A stretch of 7,060 bases of DNA, taken from Nocardioidaceae bacterium. GTDB lineage: Bacteria > Actinomycetota > Actinomycetes > Propionibacteriales > Nocardioidaceae. The position numbers and the translations under genes were made by a program. The stretch is from positions 114,411-121,470 of the forward strand of contig CP059259.1 in the NCBI GenBank assembly GCA_013693815.1. The letters are read 5' to 3'. Below, piece by piece: positions 1 to 4,052 of the stretch (the first letter of the stretch is position 1; each line of letters opens with the position of its first letter). The notes below the pieces were generated by a model. The model was given only the letters and a program-made list of their open reading frames with translations, made no database searches and was not told the origin of the DNA.

Positions 1-132
1 GGCGGCGCGTGAGGTCTCGACCCGGGCACCGAACATGTCACTGCGGATCACCGACACCACCGCGAGCACGAACGTCCACAGCACGACCAGGTAGGCAAGG
101 CGAATCAGCAGCAGGGTGAGATCACTAGACAT
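1..132 (-). CDS. fhaB: FhaB/FipA-like FHA-domain protein, N-terminal fragment
   Basis: Only the first 44 codons are inside the window; the gene continues past position 1. The fragment starts MSSDLTLLLIRLAYL and has one hydrophobic membrane segment at about residues 5-29, followed by a charged stretch (IRSDMFGARVETSR). FhaB (FipA) proteins in Actinomycetota have this plan: an N-terminal membrane helix, a linker, then a C-terminal FHA domain that binds phosphothreonine on partners of the PknA/PknB kinases during cell division and wall synthesis. The FHA domain itself is not visible here, so identity rests on the membrane helix and on lying directly after fhaA. The ATG overlaps the fhaA stop by 8 nt (125-132), implying translational coupling in one operon, which in related genomes continues into pstP, rodA, pbpA and pknA/pknB. 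Confidence 0.8.
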   Translation of the reverse strand, partial: MSSDLTLLLIRLAYLVVLWTFVLAVVSVIRSDMFGARVETSRAA

Positions 133-934
133 AGGTGCCGCCCGCAGTAATGCGTACGACGATCTCGGTGTTGCCGACTCGCACGGTGCCGCCGTCGCTG
201 ACTGCCGCCCGGTCGACGCGATGCCCGTTGACGAAAGTGCCGTTGGTCGAGCCCAGGTCGACTACGGTGACCGCTGTTTGCTCCTGCCCTGCTTGCTCTG
301 GTCCCGATATCCGGATCTCGGCGTGCTTGCGGCTTACTCCGGGATCGTTGATCCGCAGATCCGACTCGGGTCCGCGGCCGAGCACGATCCCCGGTGGGTG
401 CACGGCCTGGCGGGTGCCGTTGACCTCCAGGACCACGGCGTCCGGCGTACGTGCTGGGCCGGGCCGGCTGCTCGAGTCGTTCGCTGCGCTGTTGGTGTCT
501 TTGTTCGTGTCCTTGTTGGTATGGCGACGCTGGAAGAAGCCTTCGCTCGGCTTCGGGGTGACCGTGGCAGTAGCGGCGCCTTTGACTCGAAAGCGCCCGG
601 TGCTCAAATCGTCGTCCTGGTGGAACTCGATCACCACGTCGCCGGCGAACACATAGTGCTGCTCGTCAGCGTGCTCGCGCAGCAGCGCGATCAACTCCTG
701 GCTGAGCGTCGCCGAGTACGGAGCCAACCGCTCGTAGTCCATCGCCGACAGCTCGATGTCGAACGAATTGGGCACCAGCCGCCGGTCACGGGAGACCACC
801 TGTGCCTTGTTGTCCACCTCGCGCTGCAGGGCCGCGGCCAACTCCACCGGTTGCACTGCGCTCCGGAAAGCCTTGGCGAACGCACCGGACACCACCGCTT
901 CCAGTCTGTTCTCAAAGCGCTGCAACAGTCCCAT
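125..934 (-). CDS. fhaA: FhaA: DUF3662 plus FHA-domain phosphothreonine-binding protein
   Basis: A 269-residue protein starting MGLLQRFENRLE. The frame stays open upstream to 1222, but ATG 934 is the start because AAGGAGG lies 5 nt before it and upstream residues run antisense through the tRNA. Residues 1-125 form the DUF3662 (FhaA N-terminal) domain, with the typical AFRSAVQPVELAAAL stretch. A polar linker at about 126-165 contains a duplicated TNKD unit. Residues 166-262 form an FHA domain with the expected binding elements: LGRG (185-188), SRKHAEI (201-207) and STNGTFVNG (229-237). FhaA proteins bind phosphorylated partners of Ser/Thr kinases; in mycobacteria a known partner is MviN/MurJ, linking peptidoglycan precursor export to PknB signalling. 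Mycobacterial FhaA is much longer because of its linker; this is the compact form. A possible -10 (TACGAT, complement of 1035-1040) would give a leader of about 95 nt. Confidence 0.93.
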   Translation of the reverse strand: MGLLQRFENRLEAVVSGAFAKAFRSAVQPVELAAALQREVDNKAQVVSRDRRLVPNSFDIELSAMDYERLAPYSATLSQELIALLREHADEQHYVFAGDVVIEFHQDDDLSTGRFRVKGAATATVTPKPSEGFFQRRHTNKDTNKDTNSAANDSSSRPGPARTPDAVVLEVNGTRQAVHPPGIVLGRGPESDLRINDPGVSRKHAEIRISGPEQAGQEQTAVTVVDLGSTNGTFVNGHRVDRAAVSDGGTVRVGNTEIVVRITAGGTYV

Positions 935-1060
935 GCTCGCCTCCTTCCCGTACTGATCGGCTGTCCCCGGCTTGTGCCGCCCGCTGTCCCGGTGTCTCCA
1001 GGCCCTATCGATGCGGCGAGTAACGTCGGACTCGATCGTATCGGCCCAGGTGATGCCCGT

Positions 1061-1090
1061 TTGGGAAGCCTCTTCCCGGTGCGTTACCCT
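1061..1090 (+). promoter_or_regulatory. Promoter of tRNA-Leu
   Basis: TTGGGA (1061-1066) and TACCCT (1085-1090) are separated by 18 nt and fit a housekeeping sigma factor of the actinobacterial type (TANNNT -10). Transcription would begin near 1097, about 7 nt before the mature tRNA 5' end, as is usual for tRNA genes. A perfect 6-bp inverted repeat, GGGAAG-cct-CTTCCC (1063-1077), overlaps the -35 and the spacer and could be a regulator site. Confidence 0.6.
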
Positions 1091-1103
1091 AAGGCCGCTT
1101 CTC

Positions 1104-1185
1104 GCGCGAGTGGCGGAATAGGCAGACGCGCACGGTTCAGGTCCGTGTGCCCGAAAGGGCGTGGGGTTCAACTCCCCCTCGCGCA
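1104..1185 (+). tRNA. tRNA-Leu(CAG)
   Basis: Class II tRNA, anticodon CAG (1138-1140), reading CUG, the dominant leucine codon in high-GC genomes. The acceptor stem GCGCGAG (1104-1110) pairs perfectly with CTCGCGC (1178-1184), and A1185 is the discriminator. The D stem GCG/CGC (1113-1115, 1127-1129) closes a loop with the conserved GG. The anticodon stem CACGG/CCGTG (1131-1135, 1143-1147) is perfect. The long variable arm has a CCC-GAAA-GGG hairpin, typical of Leu/Ser tRNAs. The T loop is TTCAACT (1167-1173). CCA is not encoded: the next bases are CA then G. The T stem shows only four G:C pairs (1163-1166 with 1174-1177), one fewer than canonical. The gene is divergent from fhaA, a position conserved in many actinobacteria. 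Confidence 0.95.
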
Positions 1186-1191
1186 CAGTGG

Positions 1192-1218
1192 CCCCAGGTC
1201 TGTGACCTGGGGTTTCGT
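1192..1218 (+). terminator. Hairpin terminator after tRNA-Leu, possibly bidirectional
   Basis: CCCCAGGTC (1192-1200) and GACCTGGGG (1204-1212) form a perfect 9-bp stem with a 3-nt loop, followed by TTTCG. It starts 7 nt after the tRNA 3' end. The T tract is short, as is common in Actinomycetota. It also lies 11-31 nt beyond the stop codon of the convergent nucleotidyltransferase gene, so it may end transcription from both sides. Confidence 0.8.
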
Positions 1219-1222
1219 GCAT

Positions 1223-1969
1223 CTAGGCAGGTGTGTCGGGTCGGTGGGTTAGCGCTACGTGGCCGAGACCTTCGAGCTTCGCGCATCTTGCGGACAGGTC
1301 GCGGATGCTCTGCCAGACAACTGCTCGGGGCGCATCGATTTTGAGTGCGCGGATGTGTTCGTCGAGACGGTGGGGGCGCTCGTGAAGGTAGGCGACTGCG
1401 TCGTTGAGGCTCTCGCCTACGGTCTTGCCGTACGCATCGACTGCCTTGCGTGCGCCGGCTTTCAGTGCGGCTGTGTCGGGCTTCATCATGGCTAGGTCGA
1501 TGAGGTCACGGCTGAACGTCGACGTGTCTGTCCAGCGGTCGTCGTTGGCGAGCAGCTTGCTTGCGATCTGATCGGTTCGCGTCAGGATCCGTAACCCGCA
1601 GATCTCATCGTCCGGGGAGGGAGTGTCGAGGTCGATGCGGCCTTCGTGGATGATCTCGAACTTGATCGCGACCCCTGCAACGAGCACCGAGGCCCTGATC
1701 CCGTAGCCGTCAACAGAAGGTGCTCGACCTAGGTCCAGTTCGCGTGTAGCCAAAGCGTTGAGCCCATGGTCCCTGACGATCTGGCGCAGCTTCCGGTAGG
1801 ACTGCTGGTCGGAGACCAGGAAGTCGATGTCGACCGATTCGCGGTACTCACCGTTGGCAAGGACGATCGCGGTGCCACCTCCGAACCAGCAGTTGTGTTC
1901 GGCCAGGAGTGGCGCGTCGAGCGTCGACAGCACCCCGGCCACCTGCTGGTGATGCAGCCGCCTAAACAA
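1223..1969 (-). CDS. AbiEii/AbiGii (MenT-like) nucleotidyltransferase toxin
   Basis: A 248-residue protein read from TTG 1969. This start has GGGAGG 4 nt upstream and overlaps the stop of the XRE gene by 8 nt, the coupling expected of a toxin-antitoxin pair; an upstream extension would duplicate the XRE coding region in another frame. Family marks are GGGTA (30-34) followed by SVDIDFL (45-51) with catalytic Asp47 and Asp49, a third acidic position in KFEI (Glu105), and the downstream block with Lys138, Arg145 and RD-LIDL (154-159). This is the DNA polymerase beta-like nucleotidyltransferase fold of AbiEii/AbiGii toxins and mycobacterial MenT proteins; some members block growth by adding nucleotides to tRNA 3' ends or acceptor stems. 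The substrate here is unknown. The residues after about 160 are helical and poorly conserved in the family. All core catalytic residues look intact, so the gene is probably active. Its last codons face the tRNA-Leu terminator. Confidence 0.85.
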   Translation of the reverse strand: MFRRLHHQQVAGVLSTLDAPLLAEHNCWFGGGTAIVLANGEYRESVDIDFLVSDQQSYRKLRQIVRDHGLNALATRELDLGRAPSVDGYGIRASVLVAGVAIKFEIIHEGRIDLDTPSPDDEICGLRILTRTDQIASKLLANDDRWTDTSTFSRDLIDLAMMKPDTAALKAGARKAVDAYGKTVGESLNDAVAYLHERPHRLDEHIRALKIDAPRAVVWQSIRDLSARCAKLEGLGHVALTHRPDTPA

Positions 1970-2423
1970 GGAGCCTCCCGTTGCTGTAGGTGTCCGCGAG
2001 GTGCTGGATGAATGCCTTCTCGTGGTCGGTGAGCGTCTCCTGGTTGAGGTGTCGCCAGCCGCGTTCGTAGAGGTTGAGTGCCTCTGTCTCGGTGATCGTG
2101 GTGCCGGCGTCGGTCTGCCAGGCCAGCGTGCGCAGGCCGGGGTAGTCACCGACCGTGATCGTCGCCGGTTCTGTTGCTGGCGCGTCGAGGATCGGGACGA
2201 CGAGGTGTAGTCCGAGTGCGGCTGCGACGTTGCTGTAGGCGCCGATCGTGACCGATGGGTTGCCTGTCTCGATCCTGTGCATGGTGACGCGCGACACGCC
2301 AGCGGCTTCGGCGCAGGCGACTACCGTGACACCAAGTGCCTTCCGGCGTTCGCGCAGCCGGGCGCCCAGGCGTTCGAGGTCCGCCTGTTGTTCGGGGCTG
2401 ATGTACGGGCTAGCGGCGGGCAT
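1962..2423 (-). CDS. XRE-family HTH regulator, probable antitoxin of the nucleotidyltransferase
   Basis: From ATG 2423 this encodes 153 residues starting MPAASPYISPEQQ. ATGs at 2432 and 2441 would add 3 or 6 residues. I chose 2423 because a promoter with -35 TTGAAT (complement of 2453-2458), a 16-nt spacer and -10 TAAAAT (complement of 2431-2436) would start RNA at about this ATG, and none of the three has a Shine-Dalgarno site. Residues about 18-74 are a Cro/C1-type helix-turn-helix (LRERRKALGVTVVACAEAAG, then VSRVTMHRIETG). The C-terminal half (about 90-153), with TITETEALNLYERGWRH, has no domain I can name and probably contacts the toxin. The stop overlaps the toxin start by 8 nt. Classical AbiEi antitoxins carry a winged helix, so an XRE partner is a variant of the arrangement. 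Autorepression through the 12-bp inverted repeat at its promoter is likely. Confidence 0.82.
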   Translation of the reverse strand: MPAASPYISPEQQADLERLGARLRERRKALGVTVVACAEAAGVSRVTMHRIETGNPSVTIGAYSNVAAALGLHLVVPILDAPATEPATITVGDYPGLRTLAWQTDAGTTITETEALNLYERGWRHLNQETLTDHEKAFIQHLADTYSNGRLLV

Positions 2424-2471
2424 GTTTCTCATTTTAGTCATCTGTTATCGAAATTCAACAATGAGAAACAT
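2422..2471 (-). promoter_or_regulatory. xre-toxin operon promoter bracketed by a 12-bp inverted repeat operator
   Basis: The arms ATGTTTCTCATT (2422-2433) and AATGAGAAACAT (2460-2471) are perfect reverse complements, 26 nt apart. Between and partly under them on the minus strand lie -35 TTGAAT (2458-2453) and -10 TAAAAT (2436-2431). The left arm covers part of the -10, the start site and the ATG at 2423; the right arm lies just upstream of the -35. A nested 7-bp pair, TATCGAA (2446-2452) and TTCGATA (2471-2477), is also present. The region is much richer in A+T than its surroundings. The layout suggests an XRE dimer on each arm, possibly with looping. Confidence 0.65.
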
Positions 2472-2482
2472 TCGATAGTTAG

Positions 2483-2575
2483 ATCCTCATCGTCTCCGCC
2501 GATGCTGCGGCTCAGGCCCACCGACTGAACGACCCCGACTTCGACTATCCGCTCCAGACGCTGACCCAGCGCTGA
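2483..2575 (+). pseudogene. Possible C-terminal gene remnant
   Basis: After a TAG at 2480-2482, a plus-strand frame runs 30 codons to TGA at 2573-2575 and ends LNDPDFDYPLQTLTQR. Third positions are mostly G or C and the peptide looks protein-like, so it may be the 3' end of a gene lost during insertion of a toxin-antitoxin module. It has no start codon and overlaps the last 31 nt of vapC on the other strand, so it could equally be an antisense reading of vapC plus chance. I do not recognise the family. Confidence 0.2.
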
Positions 2576-2964
2576 TCTGCCGGGACAAGTGAGTCTCGCA
2601 AGCCAGCGTCGAAGGTCGCCAACTTCGTGTCGTGGGTTGCTGCCAGGTTGACGAGTTGCAGGTCGGTCACCTGCCGACGCCCCATCAGGACGCGGGTATC
2701 GATCACGGGCTCGGCGAGGGAGGCAGAGTCGTCAAGGAACCCCCACCCTGAAACGTCTCGGATTGCGGCGAGCTGTCCGAGTGCTTCGCTTCCACGCACT
2801 TTTCTACCCACGACCTGCTCTGTCAGCAACAACCGGAGAAGCCCAGCCTCAGTGGCGGGACAGGTTTGCCAGGTGTCAAGTTTGGAGAACTGTTCGTGGG
2901 CGACCGCATGGTGAATGTGCTGATCCCACGTCAGGGCGAACAGCACGTTGACGTCAAGAAGCAT
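2545..2964 (-). CDS. vapC: VapC-type PIN-domain ribonuclease toxin
   Basis: A 139-residue PIN-domain protein starting MLLDVNVLFALTWDQHIHH, about the usual VapC length. The four acidic residues that bind the catalytic metal are in place: Asp4 in LLDVNVL, Glu39 in ATEAGLLRLL, Asp101 in VTDLQLVNLA and Asp119 in ATFDAGL. VapC toxins are Mg2+/Mn2+-dependent endoribonucleases that cut tRNA or rRNA and stop translation until bound by VapB. The DVNVL / T-W-D-x-H-H-x-x-A form is the VapC subgroup common in actinobacteria. The start at 2964 overlaps the vapB stop by 11 nt; the frame stays open to an ATG at 3009, but that would add 15 non-PIN residues inside vapB. There is no convincing Shine-Dalgarno site, so translation is probably coupled to vapB. 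All active-site residues are intact. Confidence 0.92.
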   Translation of the reverse strand: MLLDVNVLFALTWDQHIHHAVAHEQFSKLDTWQTCPATEAGLLRLLLTEQVVGRKVRGSEALGQLAAIRDVSGWGFLDDSASLAEPVIDTRVLMGRRQVTDLQLVNLAATHDTKLATFDAGLRDSLVPADQRWVSVWSG

Positions 2965-3202
2965 CGCTGTTCTGGGGCTCGTCGTCGAGGTAGGCAGCGA
3001 CGAGTTCATCGGTTACGACATGACCGGGGACGCCCCGAAGCACCGGGAAGCCTGATGTCGATTCGGCTGAGGGCGCTTTCGGCGCCCTCAGCGCGGCGAG
3101 TGCGAGCTCAGAGACGGCTTTGCCGAGCGAGATCCGCTCAGCGCGTGCTTTCGCGCGGGCTGCGCTGAGAACTGCCGGGTCGAGATCGAGGGTCGTACGC
3201 AT
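2954..3202 (-). CDS. vapB: VapB-type ribbon-helix-helix antitoxin
   Basis: An 82-residue protein. Residues 1-37 (MRTTLDLDPAVLSAARAKAR onward to SELALAAL) form a ribbon-helix-helix DNA-binding domain: a basic beta strand, then two helices with the LGKAVSEL turn. A Pro/Ser/Ala linker at about 38-50 leads to the toxin-binding tail, with GFPVLRG (51-57) and VTDELVAAYLDDE (63-75). VapB neutralises VapC by inserting the tail into its active site and represses the operon. The ATG at 3202 has no Shine-Dalgarno site, but TATGAT lies 6 nt before it, which points to a leaderless mRNA. The linker is encoded by a perfect 10-bp inverted repeat. The 3' end overlaps vapC by 11 nt. Confidence 0.9.
   Translation of the reverse strand: MRTTLDLDPAVLSAARAKARAERISLGKAVSELALAALRAPKAPSAESTSGFPVLRGVPGHVVTDELVAAYLDDEPQNSDAS
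3067..3091 (-). repeat. Perfect 10-bp inverted repeat inside vapB
   Basis: CTGAGGGCGC (3067-3076) and GCGCCCTCAG (3082-3091) are exact reverse complements with a 5-nt loop; in the vapB mRNA the loop reads CGAAA. It spans codons 38-46, between the DNA-binding and toxin-binding parts. It would be a very stable RNA hairpin and could slow ribosomes or polymerase between antitoxin and toxin. Chance in GC-rich Ala/Pro coding sequence is the alternative. Confidence 0.6.
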
Positions 3203-3240
3203 AACAGCATCATAGCATCAGCGCACTCATGACAGCATAG
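3203..3240 (-). promoter_or_regulatory. vapBC promoter and repeated operator motif
   Basis: On the minus strand, -10 TATGAT (3214-3209) lies 6 nt before the vapB ATG, placing the start site at about the A of the ATG. No good -35 is seen. On the plus strand AGCATCA occurs twice in the same orientation (3206-3212 and 3214-3220, 8-nt period), and CAGCATAG follows at 3233-3240. The repeats overlap the -10, as expected of sites for VapB/VapBC autorepression. Confidence 0.5.
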
Positions 3241-3320
3241 CCGCGCACCGCCTGCGTGGTTCTCTGAAATAGCCCTGCGGTGAGCTGTCGCATCGCGGCC
3301 GCGATCGACGACTTCGGTGT

Positions 3321-3342
3321 GTTCGCCACCACCTTGGCGAAC
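3321..3342 (-). terminator. Hairpin downstream of tetR
   Basis: GTTCGCCA (3321-3328) and TGGCGAAC (3335-3342) make a perfect 8-bp stem with a 6-nt loop, 21 nt past the tetR stop codon. No T run follows in either direction, so it would be a tail-less terminator or another structured element separating tetR from the vapBC promoter. Confidence 0.45.
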
Positions 3343-3362
3343 CCGCATCCGAGTACGCTCAC

Positions 3363-3968
3363 TCAGCAGACGAGCAATGACTCGACCAACTGCCGGAAGA
3401 CGCGGAGTTGCGCTCGCATCGGGTCCGCTGTGCCCAGTGCCCGGCACATCAGGAACGACCCCTCGAAGGTGACGAAGAGGTGGTCGGCTAGCTCGTCGGG
3501 CTCCGGCCCATTGGTCACTCCGGCCGCCTGGTACGCCGCTCTGAGCAGGTCCGCAAAGCTGGAGCGCCAGGTGGCGATCGAGCGGTGCACCTCGCCTGCG
3601 GTTTCATCCTCTAGCAGGTCGCGCTCGGCGAGCACTGCAATGTAGAGGCAGGACGTCTCGTCGGCCAAGTCGGAGGACCAGTCCTCGAAGAACCTGAGGA
3701 AAGCGAGCACCCGCGCGACTGGCTCCGTCTCTTTCTCAGCCGCGTCCAGTCCGAGACGGAGCATCTCCAGGTCGGCGTCGACGTATCGCGTCACCAGAGC
3801 GTGGGCGAGGGCCCGTTTGGACTCGAAGTGGTGGAAGAACGCGCCCTTGGAGCTGCCCGACTCTTCCAGGATCTGATCGACCGAGGTTCCTGCGAAGCCG
3901 TTGCGCTCCACGAGACGTTCGGCGGTCTCTAGGAGGCGTACACGGGTCTGACTTCCGTTCCGAGGCAT
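3363..3968 (-). CDS. TetR/AcrR-family transcriptional regulator
   Basis: A 201-residue protein of standard TetR length. Residues about 8-54 form the DNA-binding domain: RVRLLETAERLVERNGFAG as the first helices, TSVDQILEESGSSKGAFFHH (28-47) as the helix-turn-helix, and the F-ESKRAL turn that ends the conserved part. Residues 55-201 are the helical ligand-binding and dimerisation domain, where the effector cannot be predicted. It is divergent from the methyltransferase gene with 84 nt between starts, and palindromes of TetR type lie in that gap, so it most likely represses both genes and is released by a small molecule. The ATG at 3968 has a weak upstream site and may be leaderless: -35 TTGTAT and -10 TAACAA (complements of 3998-4003 and 3975-3980) put the start of RNA near the ATG. 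Confidence 0.9.
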   Translation of the reverse strand: MPRNGSQTRVRLLETAERLVERNGFAGTSVDQILEESGSSKGAFFHHFESKRALAHALVTRYVDADLEMLRLGLDAAEKETEPVARVLAFLRFFEDWSSDLADETSCLYIAVLAERDLLEDETAGEVHRSIATWRSSFADLLRAAYQAAGVTNGPEPDELADHLFVTFEGSFLMCRALGTADPMRAQLRVFRQLVESLLVC

Positions 3969-3974
3969 AAACCA

Positions 3975-4004
3975 TTGTTATCAGACCGTCTGGTCTGATA
4001 CAAA
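3975..4004. promoter_or_regulatory. Overlapping divergent promoters around TetR operator 1
   Basis: The palindrome TATCAGACC-gtct-GGTCTGATA (3979-4000) has perfect 9-bp arms and a 4-nt centre. On the minus strand TTGTAT (4003-3998) and TAACAA (3980-3975), 17 nt apart, form the tetR promoter. On the plus strand TTGTTA (3975-3980) and TACAAA (3999-4004), 18 nt apart, form the methyltransferase promoter. Each -35 coincides with or overlaps the other promoter's -10, and the operator occupies the shared spacer, so one bound TetR dimer would block both. Confidence 0.65.
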
Positions 4005-4014
4005 AGAACCCGAA

Positions 4015-4030
4015 CAGACTAAACAGTCTG
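4015..4030. promoter_or_regulatory. Second TetR operator-like palindrome in the methyltransferase leader
   Basis: CAGACT (4015-4020) and AGTCTG (4025-4030) are perfect 6-bp arms around AAAC. They carry the same CAGAC/GTCTG half-sites as the upstream palindrome. The centres (3989.5 and 4022.5) are 33 bp apart, close to three helical turns, so both sites face the same side of the helix. This site lies just after the inferred start of plus-strand transcription. Confidence 0.55.
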
Positions 4031-4052
4031 GTAACTCGAAGGAGAAAGACAG

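Noticed and set aside
130..560. TNKD repeats in the FhaA linker as a functional tandem repeat
   Set aside because: Only two copies in a disordered linker; ordinary low-complexity variation explains it.
1160..1190. Attachment-site duplication of the tRNA-Leu 3' end
   Set aside because: I found no second copy of the T-arm/acceptor sequence elsewhere in the window.
935..1222. N-terminal extension of FhaA to position 1222
   Set aside because: The extension reads antisense through the tRNA and its terminator, and ATG 934 has a strong AAGGAGG at correct spacing before the conserved MGLLQRFE start.
116..1252. Long plus-strand open frame opposite fhaA
   Set aside because: It mirrors fhaA codons, runs through the tRNA, and has no recognisable domain; it is a high-GC antisense artefact.
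1970..2149. Longer nucleotidyltransferase start inside the XRE gene
   Set aside because: The extra residues are Thr/Arg/Ser-rich and are the XRE coding sequence read in another frame; TTG 1969 with GGGAGG fits the family N-terminus.
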